From Culex pipiens pallens (Eukaryota; Arthropoda; Insecta; Diptera; Culicidae): a DNA stretch of 64,000 bases. The stretch's first letter is position 1. Every line of letters begins with the position of its first letter. The stretch is taken from contig NC_068937.1 of the NCBI RefSeq assembly GCF_016801865.2, positions 113,065,068-113,129,067 of the forward strand, in the 5' to 3' direction. The notes under the pieces were generated by a model. It did not search any database and had not been told where the DNA came from. It worked only from the letters and a program-made list of their open reading frames with translations. A program made the position numbers and the translations under genes. This document shows, piece after piece, positions 1-11,588 of this stretch.

Positions 1-560
1 ACGGGCGGCTCGAGTTCTGGGACGGCACCACCGGCAACTTGAAGGTAAGCTCGTAGATCTCAAGTCGTGTTGGCAGCTAACTGAGGTGCGTTTGTTTCAG
101 GGCATTCACGAGAGTGCACTCGCAAGAACGGTGTCACCAACATCAAGCTGGCTGGGGACAAGGTGGTGGCGGCCCGGCTCAGCAGCCGCATCGACTTCCT
201 GCGGCTCGAAATATACACCAAGAGTCGGCAGATCGACTGGGGATTTTCGTTCGCGTACCGGCGCAGTAAGTTTTATCAACTCAATTCCAAGGATCACTTT
301 TAACAACTTTCAAAATTTCCAGCGCACATTCGCACCGGTTCGGCGGGTAGCTTAAGCATATTCCAGCAGCCGAACGGTCCGGCCAGAGTTCATCACGCCT
401 CGGAGGAGGAGCTGCGCGGCATCCAGGTGTTTCACCAGCAGGGGCACTAGAACCGGAACCGTCATGACCGGCAGCATGGACCACACGGTGTAGTTGTCGT
501 GAAGAAGAGTCACCAGCTGCAGTTTACGCTGCACAGTCACCTCGTGTCGTGGCCCGTTCG
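1..560 (+). pseudogene. SCAP (SREBP cleavage-activating protein) C-terminal WD40 fragment, broken
   Basis: The intact family member is the sterol-sensing ER/Golgi escort of SREBP, and this piece resembles its C-terminal WD40 region. Three exon blocks can be read: 1-44 (GRLEFWDG...), 101-265 (...KVVAARLSSRIDF...) and 323-~540, which includes TGSMDHTV and QLQFTLHSH. They are separated by two short introns with canonical borders: 45-100 (GTAAGC...TTTCAG) and 266-322 (GTAAGT...TTCCAG). The reading frame shifts inside the second block (near 122, after GIHESAL), hits TAG at ~447, then must shift again twice to keep similarity. Retained introns argue for a DNA-level duplication rather than a retrocopy. 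The fragment is cut by the window start, so an intact parent upstream cannot be excluded; sequence error could also cause the shifts. The SCAP call comes from recalled family similarity. Confidence 0.66.
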
Positions 561-830
561 AGCCGCTGAATCCCAGCTGGATGTGACCTCGGTCGAGGAC
601 TACCGCAAGATGCGCGAGTACGAGCAGGAAAAGTTCCTGAGCATGGTCAAGCAGGTCAAGAACGCCGGAGCAACGCTCGCAATCTGACAAAGGGGATTCG
701 ACGACGAGGCGAACCAATTACTGCTGCAGCAAGAACTGCCTGCCGTTCGCTGTCCCATTCTGTGGTCCCGAAATCGTACTGATCCCCATCGCCACCAGCG
801 GCAGAATCGTGCCTCGCTTGGGCTAAACTA
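561..830 (+). pseudogene. CCT5 (TCP-1 chaperonin epsilon subunit) fragment, broken
   Basis: CCT epsilon is one of eight subunits of the cytosolic TRiC/CCT folding chaperonin. From ~575 the frame reads LDVTSVEDYRKMREYEQEKF, then KNAGATLAI, then a TGA at 685-687 where the family has Cys, then a QRGFDDEANQLLLQQELPAVR match. A frameshift around 750 is needed before GPEIVLIPIATSGRIVPR. These blocks match the central apical/intermediate region of the family in order and without introns. The fragment follows directly on the SCAP fragment in the same orientation with no visible splice junction, so the two unrelated genes have been joined. Stop codon and frameshift make it a pseudogene. Fragment only, about 85 of roughly 540 residues. 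Confidence 0.75.
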
Positions 831-1015
831 CACACAGGAAGTGGAACTGGTAACCGGAACTCGCCTGTTGTCGTCATCGTGCTTCCGGCCTTTGTCACCG
901 AACCTAAAAATCGGCGGAGTCACGCGATCCTGCCCGGTGCATTAACTCCAAAATCCATACTTTTTATAATTGTTTGAGTTTTTAGAGTAAAAATAATAAA
1001 ATAAAAATAGCGCCG
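831..1015 (+). other. AT-rich tail after the pseudogenes with poly(A)-signal-like runs
   Basis: After the CCT5 match a short open stretch (VVVIVLPAFVTEP in one frame) may be the last remnant of the SCAP C-terminus, which would mean CCT5 sequence sits inside SCAP. This is weak. AATAATAAAATAAAA at ~991-1005 resembles clustered polyadenylation signals. No firm assignment. Confidence 0.3.
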
Positions 1016-1120
1016 TGTTGTTAATTTATTTTAAACTTAGTTTTCATTTCAATCCCAAAAGAGAAATCCAAAAGCGCCCGAAGGTAGGCAATCTCTTAAC
1101 CTGTGAAATATTTCCCCAGC

Positions 1121-1163
1121 TCGAACTCGGCAAATCATGAAAATCATGATTTTGCCAGTTCGA
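1121..1163. repeat. Short near-perfect inverted repeat (20-bp arms)
   Basis: TCGAACTCGGCAAATCATGA at 1121-1140 is followed after two bases by its near-perfect reverse complement. A related half-site with the same TCATGAT core occurs at ~1190-1215. No gene is attached to it. Confidence 0.6.
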
Positions 1164-3980
1164 CCCACTTTACCAAAAAAAGTGTTATCCGAGTTGAACT
1201 CGAAAAATCATGATAATTACCATTTTTTTGGTTTTATTTGGTAAGCGTGTATCGTTGTAATGTTGTTGTCATCCGGCACCATTAATCAGTTTGTCTCGAG
1301 TTGGCGTTCATCTCATGAACTGGTCATGACGGTGTGCACCTGAAGATCAGTTCAGGATCTTTACCAACCGTTTCGACGAGAAAATCAAGGTAAGTGAGTT
1401 CAGCTTAATGCGAGAGTATATTTCTAGTGTTTTTTTGCATAGGTCCTATAAACATATGAAACACAATAGCTTATAGGACCTTTAAAAAATTCTGAATTTG
1501 CTTATTATCTTTTTGGATAATTAAAGGACGTTGCCGTCGATTGACTAATTTCTGCGAAATGCTGATAATGTTCTCAGGACATTATCTTTGTTGAGGCCAG
1601 GAACAAGAACAGATAATTTTTGGAGAACGCCCGCTCTGTGTTATAGTACCTGGTAAAGAACACCTTTTTGGAGTTGATGAAGCTGCACCTGACTTTCTGC
1701 TCATAGGCCGCTAAAACGGAGGTCTTGCGACAAGCCGTAAAATTGCCTAACAAATACGGAATGTGAGATGAACTGTAAAACTTCGGGGCACTTTGGTTTA
1801 CCCCCTTTCTTTTCTTTTTTTTTAGATAGTCAAAACGGCGAAAGTTTCGTCACTCATCGCGGTAGTTAGTACCATCTGCTTTAGAAGTTTCGGCCACCGT
1901 TTTCTGTTTAAGTGATGTAAGTCAACGACATGATTATCACCTTAGTCCAGGATAGGTTCAACTATGGTCAACCGATGACGTTTAAAATTATACCGTAAGT
2001 AGAAAAAAAGTTCAATGTTTTTCATAAACACACTTGATTTCAGTACATTCATCGACAAATGGCATTTTAATTTACAATTAAATTGATGTAAATTCGCATC
2101 ATTAATGACGTGCACTTTTGGAACATCATAAATTATTTAAATTTACCCGATTTTTTTTCTGTGTTGAGCTATGTTCGGAATTGTTGATTAGCTCTGCGGC
2201 ATTCACATATTGAAGAAATAACCAGCCCGAATACGTTGCTTCAAGCAAAGATGCTGCGGCAGTGAAAGATAAATGAAAAAAAAAAAAAAAACTTTTTTGT
2301 TTGTGTGTGTTTTTTATGGTATGAGTATGACTTTAACCCAAGTGTTTCAAGTGATGCAAGTGTATATTTTCAAGTCTCCAAATTACTTCGAAATTACACC
2401 CCCAATGAACCCGGCAGGTTTTGCGGTGTTGGTTGTTTTTACTTGCTTTTGCATATATGATTTGAAAAGTTTTCTCCTTGTTGGCAATTTTCACGTACAT
2501 AACACTGCAGTTCCTTGCACTGTGCTTTATTTGTCAATTAGCATGCATACACGTGTTTTCCCGTTGCTGCAAACACGTGACCAAACTTTGTGAAAGTTGA
2601 TTGGGATATCGTATGTTTTCAGACTACAGGGTAATTTTTGGTGTTGCAAGATGGCGGTTGGGTATCACGTCTAGTTCGAGTTATTTTAAATAACGATACA
2701 TATATCAATATAGTTGTGTAACTTGATAAAATTTGCATTTGCAAATGTTAACTAAATCGCAAAAAGAAAACATTTACAAACTATTAAACTGTAGAAACTT
2801 ACTAATAAGTTGTAGCAGGTATCCACAAAAGTACAGACTTGGTAATTCAGAAAAAATAAATGCTTCTTACTTCTCCACAACCAAATGTTATCTAAAATTG
2901 TATAAACCTAAGGTACCTATCCAACCTCAAAAAGCTCTTTCCTCCCCTTTCGGCTTGCGGAAACTCTGATTGATAGTGTTCATTAGGTGGCATAATGGTA
3001 CCATTTACTCTTGAATCATCCCCCTGGCAGGATTCTGCTGCTGCTGCTGCAAACTCGGGAAGCAAAGTTTAAAAACGCGAGGGTGAACGGTTTAAAATAC
3101 GGCCAATTAAATTTAATTGAAGTTGGTCGTTTTTTAGCCGGCGTGCTTAATTTTTCAAGTGGGGTGAAAAATCCTCCTTTTTGATTTTATGGATCTTGAA
3201 TAGACTGCTTGGAGTGCTGGAATATTTAGTGTGCTTAGAGGGAGGTTTTTTTTTTGTTGATGTCTAGCATAAAACCATTTTCACTTGATTTGGGTTGGGA
3301 TGTTTGTGTTTGAACATCTTCTAAGAAGGCTGGATACTGTGAAAAGCATGAAATGCTTTTTTTAAGAATCGTTAACTTGTTCTTAAAGGCAGTTTCCAAA
3401 ACTTTTTAACAGCCTCTCAGCTGGCACCAATTTCAACAAAGTTGACCAAAATTGAAATAAAAAAATCCCTCCGAACGCACCGAGAAAACAATAAACAAAC
3501 AGTCCGAGCATAAAAACAGCAAACTCGTTTTACCCCAACACTCGAGCGATATTTAATTATTTCGTACGGGATCACTCGCCTACAGCTATTTGTTTGCGTC
3601 CTACCCAAGAACCCCACCCACTCCCTAACAAGCGCGATAATGAAGCGTGACGCGGAAAAGTTTGGCCCGTGATGTCCCTCGGTTCTTATCCGCTACCAAC
3701 CCACTGCATACAGCTGGTTTCAGCTCAGCCCAGAGGGAAAGCTTTTCGTTTTTGTCGACATCATGTTGGAATGGAACATTTTCAACAGCGGAAAAAAATG
3801 ATCGGAAAACTTTTATTTACCACGGTAATAGTAATAGTAAATTTCTTCATTGTATTGTAAAATATGGTATTATTTTAAACCAATATGTTGTTATGTGTTT
3901 TCACAAAACTTGTATAAACAATTTTTTGACACATTTAAGTTCACTAATAGCTTTTAGAACTTCTTACTTATGACCCATCC
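1164..3980. other. Gene-poor AT-rich DNA; one isolated splice-donor-like site
   Basis: No ORF here shows family similarity; the 60-110 codon frames have the composition of AT-rich noncoding DNA. ATCAAG|GTAAGTGAG at ~1389-1392 is a very strong donor consensus about 100 bp after an insect-initiator-like ATCAGT (~1286), so a first noncoding exon is possible but unproven. A run of A occurs at 2275-2290. The more GC-rich stretch 3417-3800 looks like unique DNA of unknown role. Confidence 0.4.
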
Positions 3981-3989
3981 ACTGCAATT

Positions 3990-4300
3990 AAAAAGCCTGG
4001 GTGTAAAATAAATTAAGCCATACTTTATGAATTATTATGTAATATTACACCCAGATGTATGTAGCCCGTGATTACGGGAAAACTACTTGACAAAAATTTA
4101 AAGCTGCTATAGGCGTTTATTTATTCGGTCTGATAGCCGAGCTGGCTAAGGCGTCAGTCCTCTCAGTGAGTGTTAAGTTTGAATCCCGTCGGTTTCGTTT
4201 TTTGTGTAGAAAAACTGTCATGTATTGTGTGATATTAAGTGACTTTAATCACAAAGGTTATATGCTAAAGTTGGCATGCAATTTAAACAATTTTGCTAGG
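3990..4300 (+). mobile_element. tRNA-containing short element, diverged copy
   Basis: This stretch aligns by eye with 27288-27660: both have a GGGTGTAAAATAAAT block, a TGTAATATTACACCC block, a tRNA-Leu/Ser-like core (A-box-like ATAGCCGAGCTGG, B-box-like GTTTGAATCCC at ~4112-4195) and a TGGCATGCAATTT end. It is more diverged than the 27.3-kb copy and its termini have lost the clear inverted repeats. No ORF. It lies directly next to the family X copy at 4312. Confidence 0.6.
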
Positions 4301-4311
4301 TTGTAATTGAA

Positions 4312-5120
4312 AAACGTTACTAAATCCACCTTCAGGTGGTTGGTGTCTTCCTCAGGTTCATGTGAATACATTCAGTTAAAATAGCATTATTCTCCCTAAA
4401 AATGTTAGACAAATTAAGAATCCTTACTTATTTTTTTTTGATAGGATCTTCAATCTTTATAGCTTAATTGGAACAAATATTTTGATCAAATTTTTTGAGA
4501 CTTGATTTCAAAAAGTGTGTAATGAGTACTTGAATGCTTGTAGCTTTTGATGGGGCTGTCAGACTTTCAATCTTGTGGGTTCGTATGAAACACCTTTTGA
4601 TTACCCATATAACGATCTAACGATGGGAGAACCGGACAATATTTTCATAAAAAATATCTAAGATTCGGCCTTCGGTGTATAAATTACACTTAAAGGCTTA
4701 TAATTTTTAGCAGGGTTGTCATATCTTCGATATTTTAGGCTCATTTGAATTATCTAACTAACGACGGGTCGCATGATGAACCTGGACATCATTTTCATCA
4801 AAATATCTGAGATCCGGCCTATAAAAAGTGTATAATTAGCACTAAGTGCTCATAAATTTTGATAGGTTTGTCAGATCTTCAATGTTTTGGACTTGTTATA
4901 AAGGTCTTCTAAATACCTTTCTAAAAAAGTATACCAAACATGACGGGTTTTCTAACACAAAACAACCCTTTTTACAATACTCCGGACTTTTCTCGAAATG
5001 ATTTTTTTTAGCATAACTTTTGAAGTACTTTAACATCATAATATTCACTAGGGTCTTATGGGACACCAAAACGGATCGAATGAGGCCAATATGGTTGAAA
5101 TTTCAAGCCTCTTTTTACAC
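4312..5120 (+). repeat. Family X element, copy 1
   Basis: It begins AAAAACGTTACTAAATCCACC with a short hairpin (CCACCTTCAGGTGG) and carries degraded ~164-bp internal repeats recognised by GCTTATAA..TTTGATAGG.TTGTCAGATCTTCAAT and GATCCGGCCT blocks. It runs to the AATATGGTTGAAAT block near 5100. Its 3' end is missing compared with the copy at 28472. No ORF. The family occurs at least four times in this window, so it is a dispersed mobile repeat with no coding capacity seen here. Confidence 0.7.
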
Positions 5121-5123
5121 CTT

Positions 5124-5178
5124 AGCTTTCATCCACCCCGGTATTTGAACTGACGACCTTTGGATTGTGAATCCAACT
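5124..5178 (-). repeat. tRNA-like fragment (SINE remnant)
   Basis: Read on the - strand, GTAGGCAGTTGGATTC (A-arm-like) is followed by an anticodon-stem-like palindrome and CAGTTCAAATACCGG (B-box-like). A relative lies at 11319-11405. The T arm is degenerate, so this is a tRNA-derived remnant rather than a tRNA gene. Confidence 0.45.
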
Positions 5179-5487
5179 GCCTACCACAAAGCAAAAAATC
5201 CGATGGTAAAATCGCATGGAAAACTCGCACATAACCTTTGTGAGAAAAAGCATGTTATATTGTATGAGAAAACGTGTACACAAAAAGCATGTACCGAAGA
5301 AAAAATTAGGTCTGCTTACCCCAAAAATAACATCAATTTGGCGAGAGTCATATTCATATTACTAAATCCGCGCCCCAACAATCTCGGCTATCTAACCATT
5401 ATAACGTCATGATTCGAATTCCCGGACGCTTCGAAACCCGGACACTTCAACTTGTTTTATCAATTATTTGGATATAAGTTCGCATAA

Positions 5488-8065
5488 GGGTCATTCCACC
5501 TGAAGTGTGCAAGAAAAAATGCAAATTTGAAAATTACCATCTCCGATTCTGCTCAAATTTGGTAGAGCTGTTGAGACTATCAAAACATGCAAAAATCCCG
5601 AATTTCATCCAAATCGGACCACCCCCTCCATTTTTGTACCCTCCCAAAAAATCGACTTTTTGGCGATTTTTGAGCGAAACCCCTATCTTCAAACGACGAT
5701 AACTCAGGAACCACAAATCTTAGAGGGTCGGTCTTAGACTCAATTTTGAAGGAAATTGGACGTAGAATCCATTTCCGTGATCAAAATTTAGATTAACATA
5801 TTTTTTCTGCCTGTATTGCGCAATTGAAAAGTTTAAATTGCCGTATCTCAAAACAGTCCAATTTATTTTCCAAATTTGACCTCACCATCGTATTCCCCGT
5901 CTGATTTTACATAAGAATCACTTATCGACAGAAAGGAATATGTTTCGTTCCAGTGATATCGAATTTTAAAGTTTTGAGTATTTGAGATTACCTAAATTAG
6001 CTACACTCGCCGCATATGCTAGAAGCACTCAGTCGTGCTGATCAATAACTGCTACCTGCTTTTATTTAAATAAGATTTCATCACAAATAATCTTTAGCAA
6101 AATAGGCAAATATTGAATTTACACCACTGTAGGAAACTGCTGTATTATCTTAAATTAAAAAATACTATACAGTTAATTTGTGTGCTAGCCCAATGGATAG
6201 CCCAAGAATGGAATTCCCGCAGAGCTAGCAGGATTTTGCAATTGATCTTGTAAGTAACACTTAAGAAAAAGGGTACGATACATTGTCGTGTTAAAAATTA
6301 TGAATTAACATGAATAAAACTCTCGTGAAGCATGATTAAGGAGGAGTATTTCTGGAAAGTATAAAACTGAAAAATGTAAGAAAATCACAAAGATTAATCT
6401 GATTAAGAACAAATTCAGTTGTGTTGATTTCTTGTTTTTTATTTTTTTTTGTTTGTCAATCATTTCGAAATCTTGGAAGACGATACAGCTGCTGTCCACA
6501 TGTATCCGAAGTATATGGTTTTGTTTTTGAAATTAAATGTACCAGAATTGAAAAAAAAATCATCAATTATTCAGATGAAACTGGTTCACAATATAAAAAT
6601 CGGTTTAATATTATCAATCTTTCAAACCATAAGGCAGATTTTAGAGTTTTTGCTGAATGGCACTATTTTGCTACCGCACATGGGAATTATTTCATCTACT
6701 ACAGCCAGCTCTACATTTGTTCTCGCTTTAAATAAAAGAAGAATTAGGAATTAGGAAAAATATGAAAATAATATAAAAATGATAAAATTGTATTGTAAAC
6801 ACACTGTAGCATTTGCAAATAAATATTAAAACTTCAGGATTTCTGGAAAGTATAAAACTGAAAAATTTAAGTAAATCACAAAGATTAATCTGATTTATTA
6901 TCTGATTAAGATCAAATTCAGTTGTGTTGATTTCGACACCGTCCGAACAATAATCTTTTTTTTTTGTTTGTCAATCATTTAGAAATCTTGAAAGACGATA
7001 AAGCTGCTGTCCACATGTAACAGAATTGAAAAAATCATAAATTATTCAGATGAAACTGGCTCACAATATAAAAATCGGTTTAATATGATCACCCTTGAAA
7101 CCGTAAGGCAGATTTTGGGGTTTTTGCTGAATGGCACTATTTCGCTACCGCACATGGTAATAGCTCTAGACCCCATGTGAGTTATTTCATCTACATACCA
7201 CAGCCAGCTCTACATTTGTTCTCACTTCAAATAAAAGAAATAATTTGAGAAAGTGGGAAGAAATGAGGAATTAGGAAAAATATAAAAATAATAGAAAAAT
7301 GTTTTTTTTTTGAAAATTGTATTGTTAAAACTCTGTAGCATTTGCAAATAAATATTCAAAGTTCAAATTTTACTTAATATGGTTTAATGACACTGAGATC
7401 ATGAAAAACAGTGCATTGAAAATTACCCAATAAATATTCCTTAAACAAAAAATAGATTGTTCATGGCATTGATTATCTCAAAATCGTATAAAATTATAAA
7501 AAGAATTCATCTTACAGAACACCAGGTAGTAATTATTCATCATCACGAATTAGTGCTTCTAGCAGAGGCGGCGAGTGTAGCTAATTTAGGTAATCTCTCA
7601 TACTCAAAACTTTAAAATTCGATATCTCTGGAACAAAACATATTCCTTTCTGTCGATAAGTGATTCTTATGTAAAATCGGACGGGGAATACGATGGTGAG
7701 GTCAAATTCAAAAAATAAATAGGGCTGTTTTGAGATACGGCCATTTAAAGTTTTCAATTGCGCAATACAGGTAGAAAACATATTTGAATCTAAATTTTGA
7801 TCACGGAAATGGACGTCCGATTTCCTTCAAAATTGAGTCTAAGACCGACCCTCTAAGATTTGTGGTTCCTGAGTTATCGTCGTTTGAAGATAGGGGTTTC
7901 GCTCAAAAATCACCAAAAAGTCGATTTTTTGAGAGGGTACAAAAATGGAGGAGGTGGTCCGATTTGGATGAAATTCGGGATTTTTGCATGCACAGCTCTG
8001 CCAAATTTGAGCAGAATCGGAGATGGTAATTTTCAAGTGCTGTTCCGCTTCAGATGGAATGACCC
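5488..8065. mobile_element. Inner long-TIR (foldback) element, ~2.6 kb
   Basis: GGGTCATTCCACCTGAAG at 5488 is mirrored by the sequence ending ATGGAATGACCC at 8065. The arms run 5488-6058 (571 bp) and 7523-8065 (543 bp) and mirror each other almost throughout. ORFs in the two arms (5505-5702 +, 7839-8075 -) are the same DNA read in mirror image, so they are not separate genes. No matching target duplication is visible (left flank CGCATAA, right flank AGAATGT). The centre has no transposase; it holds a direct duplication. Superfamily not assigned. Confidence 0.75.
6345..7362. repeat. Direct duplication of ~491 bp inside the inner element
   Basis: TTCTGGAAAGTATAAAACTG occurs at 6350 and again at 6841. 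The following sequence (TTGTTTGTCAATCATTT, GCTGCTGTCCACATGTA, CAGATGAAACTGG, GGCAGATTTT, GCTACCGCACATGG, TAGCATTTGCAAATAAATATT) repeats in order. The second copy carries small deletions and an insertion. The longest frame (6421-6735) survives only in the first copy and shows no recognisable family. Confidence 0.75.
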
Positions 8066-9077
8066 AGAATGTCAAAACTGTGTTATTTGATGAATTGTAA
8101 CATCAACTTTCATTTAAAGATTGTTTGAACGCTGTAGTTAATGCCAAAACAATTAAATAAAATAAAATTATAAGTTTACCAAAAATGCGAAATATTTCAA
8201 CGGAAATATTTCATAGGCGTCCGAAGCACCGGGAAGGCAAAGCAGAAATTTATGTTTTTGATTTTCTTAAATTCAAGCCATTTTTTATATAAACTATCGA
8301 TTGTTTTGATGTTAACAGCTTATTTGAGACCTAAAGAATGCAATTCACTAACATTTTAGTCCAAATTTGTGCGATTCATAAGCAAAAGCGAGTGTCCGGA
8401 ATTCGAAGCAAAAGTGTCCGGATTTCGAATCAGCTTTTATCAGTGTCCGGGATTCGAAGCACAACAAGTCATTTTGATTTTCAAATTCTGATGAAAAATT
8501 GTTAGAAATGACATATTTTGCATGCATTCTCTTAAAACTGACTGTTTATACTAAATCCTGATGATATTTCTACATTTCCAACTTATTACCTGATTTTTTG
8601 CCAGCTATAAAAAAAAATATGGTATTAAGTGTCCGGATTTCGAATCATGACGTTATTAAAATTTGGTTCAACGCCAATGCACCAATAGGTTTCTCGTACG
8701 TCGTATACTGCATTTACTGTGATACGGTGTATGGGGACCATACAGCTACATGGGTGTTGATTCTGACAATTTCACAGCGGCGAGATAGCCGAGAGTGTTG
8801 GGGCGCGGACTTGGTATTCTGGAGATAACTCTCACCGGATTGATGATATTTTTGGGGTGTGCGAAATCTTTTTTTCTTGCGTACATGCTTTTTGTGTACA
8901 CGTTTTCTCATGCAATATTACAAGCTTTTGTTCACAAAGCTGATGTGCATGCTTTTGCCTGCGATTTTAAACGGAAATTTTTTGCTGTGCAGCGACTCCA
9001 TCGAGACAGGACCCAGGGGCCAACATTTATTTCCCCGTCCGACGGAAGGCGTGATCTGACTAATCTCGAAAAACGCT

Positions 9078-9154
9078 ATCTGGACCTTCTGGGATCGAAC
9101 CCAGGCCGACTGAGTGAGAGGCAACCACGCTTACCCCTACACCACGGGTCCAAA
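9078..9154 (-). repeat. tRNA-like head of a SINE
   Basis: On the - strand, GGACCCGTGGTGTAGGGGTA gives a good A box and CTGGGTTCGATCCCAG a perfect B box with a paired T stem; the outer GGACC/GGTCC could form an acceptor stem. The anticodon arm does not pair as five base pairs, so this is better read as a Pol III SINE head (tRNA-Glu/Asp-like) than as a functional tRNA. The SINE body probably runs toward lower coordinates but its end is not clear. Confidence 0.55.
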
Positions 9155-10655
9155 AAAAAATCACGAGAACATATAAAAAAAATAACAATACGTTGACTTT
9201 TAGCCATAAAAATCAATTTCGATAAACAATAATCAAACAACAACAACACTTTGCCGAATACACTAAATCAATCAGAAAATTTCTTTTCACTAATGATGCA
9301 GAATAATTATTTTTTTCATAGAAAATGTAGGTACAAGAAAAATCAAATATAATTACAAAATTTATAACAGCGAATTATAATTGTTTTTAAATATTTTATA
9401 AAATTCAGCTAAAAATATGTCATGCCAAAATAACTGTTAAAGTAGGCCTTTTCTCTAGAAACGTAATTTTACCCCTTGGGCTTTCCCTATAACCTTCGTG
9501 CGTACTACGCGATCGTCAAACTTTTACTCTCTTTTTCTTTCCACCGATATCACCTTTTGGCAGGTCTGTCTTCACCTTCGCCGCGCCCGGAGCGCACGTG
9601 GCAGGTGTTTAAGCTTCCTGTCACTTTCAAAGTTTCCAAGTCTTCACGAAATGAACAAGCGCGATAGCAAACGAGCGAAAAACGATTCTGGTGCTCTTTC
9701 CCCAACTTTTCTCTGGCTCAACGGTGGCCGAAACAGGAGGAAAATTATAATCAAATTTATTTCACCCTAACTTTGAGCACGTAAGCTATTTGAACTTTAA
9801 ATTAATTTTCCAAACTTTCGGGCGAACTTTGGATGCTTTCGGGTAGGGCGAGGACGGAGTTTGTCACCACCAAGCCTTTGGAATGAAGGGCCTAAGGTGC
9901 CCCAGTGCACCCTACTGGAAGGTCTTTAGAGACCATTGGTTTTTATGACAAGCTTTAGCACATTTCGCATGAAATTTCATCGGATTTGAGGCGTTGACGA
10001 GCTTTAACATTTTCCTCAATTATCTCATAAGAGGTATCGATTGTCGTTTTCAGAAAGAGATAGTTTCAGAATATTCAAATTACGTTCAAGTAAACTTAAA
10101 GCGAAACCAACTAATATTTTTGATGAAAATAAACATAGAAATAACAGAGGAAAACATAAAAAGCTAAGATGTTGATGGCATCAAAATGAGATTGTTCACG
10201 GAATTTAATTTTGCCGTTGGAAGTTCAAATACCATAAACAAGAAGGTAAAAGCGATCCTTAACCGGGCAGCTTAAAAAGACACTCTTATTTAAATTTGTT
10301 ATTGCCCTCGACGGTCGGAGTCGTAAAAACGACACGCTGATGCTCTTCCTTCAGTCGGTCATCATCTCTCTGCCCGGGCCGGCCGGCAAACTTGGCTCGT
10401 TGAACGCTAGATTGGCTCAATTTTCCAGCCGACGTGCCGCATCGTTCAAAGAGGGATGACATCGCCGTCGACCGCCAGACCAGACGGAATTTCCGTTGCT
10501 TTTTTTTAAAGTCTTTTGGCTCTTTTGGATTGGCCAACTTGAGCTTTTCTATCTTTTCTTTTGTGAAATGGGGGGAAAACTAGAGTTCGTGGGAGTGTTG
10601 CCAGCTTTTCCGGGTTTCAAACCCTTGAATCTTGAATCCAAATTGGATCGATTTA
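9155..10655. other. Gene-poor stretch
   Basis: No recognisable coding frame. The first part is AT-rich. From 9480 to 9860 and 10290 to 10630 the DNA is more GC-balanced and looks unique, with opposing short ORFs and no homology I can name. No repeat boundaries seen. Confidence 0.4.
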
Positions 10656-10659
10656 ATAT

Positions 10660-11200
10660 TTGGATCATGCAATCTCTTTCAAATTCTTACAACTTTACAA
10701 CACAACTGTTTTATTATGATGTCATATTACCATATCACAAGCTTACAAACTAATCGTCTCAGAATTATTATCTCCTACAATCTCAAAATCTTACATTTAC
10801 ACATTTTGACAATTATTTTTATACTAAAATTTGACAATCTTACCGTCTCACAATCATAATATCTTATCGCTTCACAATCATTTTATCCTACAAACTGGAA
10901 ATCGTACCGTTTCAAATTATGACAGTCTTACTATACTGTCATACAACCATTCTCTCTTACAATCTGATAATCTTGCCGTCTCACAACCTGACTATTTACT
11001 GTCTTACTATCAGTCAGATAATCTTACCGTTTCACAACCATTGTATACTACAATCTGACAATTCGCCACCTCACAATCAATGTTTTCTACAATTAGTTAA
11101 TCTTACCGTCTCACAATGTTTCTATCCTACAATCTGCCAATTTTACTATCTTCCAATCTGATAATCTTATCGTCGCACAATCTTTGTTTCCTAAGAAAAG
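10660..11200. repeat. Degenerate minisatellite, ~45-55-bp period
   Basis: The motif CAATCTKATAATCTTACCGTCTCACAA recurs, much degraded, about ten times between 10690 and 11195 (clearest at ~10840, 10965, 11020, 11100 and 11160). Several overlapping Ser/Leu-rich + strand frames are products of the repeat, not genes. Confidence 0.7.
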
Positions 11201-11318
11201 AATCAGAACATCTAACGACCGTAAGGTCTTTTGTGGTCTTTATTGCAAGTTTCTGCTCGAACCTAAGAGTCCGCAGGCTTGAATGGGTTGAGCACCCAAA
11301 TCTCTTTTAATCCAAGGA

Positions 11319-11410
11319 ACCTTCCACCCCAGGGTTCAAACTGACGACCTTTGGAATGCAGGTCCAACCGGCGCGCCGTCAGCAATTCCACCATAGCAGG
11401 CTTTGTTTGG
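11319..11410 (-). repeat. tRNA-like SINE remnant
   Basis: Reading the - strand, GTGGAATTGCTGACGG...GGTTGGACCTGCATTCCAAAGG is followed by GTCAGTTTGAACCC, a B-box-like motif. It is related to 5124-5178 (shared CTGACGACCTTTGGA on the + strand). Pairing is too poor for a tRNA gene. Confidence 0.45.
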
Positions 11411-11588
11411 TGTGTTGTTTGTCCTTATACGGGACAGACGACCGCCTCTCCAATTGTACAATTTTACCATCATAAGTTTTCAATAAATTCATGTTGAGAG
11501 AGCAGACAACCAAGTAAGTTGCTGTCTTATTATTCCAAAATTGACAATCTTACGGACCCAGTTCTGAAACAACCTGATTTTAAAAATA

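Larger units (their letters stand above)
5172..8990. mobile_element. Outer inverted-repeat element (arms ~5172-5440 and ~8640-8990), split by an inner element
   Basis: The left arm begins AAGCAAAAAATCCGATGG and its reverse complement is found at ~8960-8990 (ATTTTTTGCTGTGCAGC). Both arms share, in mirrored order, CGTGTACACAAAAAGCATG, CCGCGCCCCAACA.TCTCGGCTATCT and ATAACGTCATGATTCGAA. Arms are roughly 80 percent alike by eye. The terminal motif (CACAGCAAAAAATC.GATGG) is the same as at the end of the tRNA-containing element at 27.66 kb, which links the two families. Near 8395-8480 a GTGTCCGGA.TTCGAA motif repeats three times. No transposase ORF is visible. The element must predate the inner one. 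Confidence 0.65.

Noticed and set aside
5505..8090. Paired ORFs at 5505-5702 and 7839-8090
   Set aside because: Mirror images within inverted-repeat arms; no family similarity.
9078..9154. Functional tRNA gene
   Set aside because: A and B boxes are good but the anticodon stem does not pair; the same kind of module recurs as SINE heads elsewhere in the window.
10831..11161. Ser/Leu-rich ORFs as secreted proteins
   Set aside because: They arise from the degenerate CAATCTTACCGTCTCA minisatellite in several overlapping frames.
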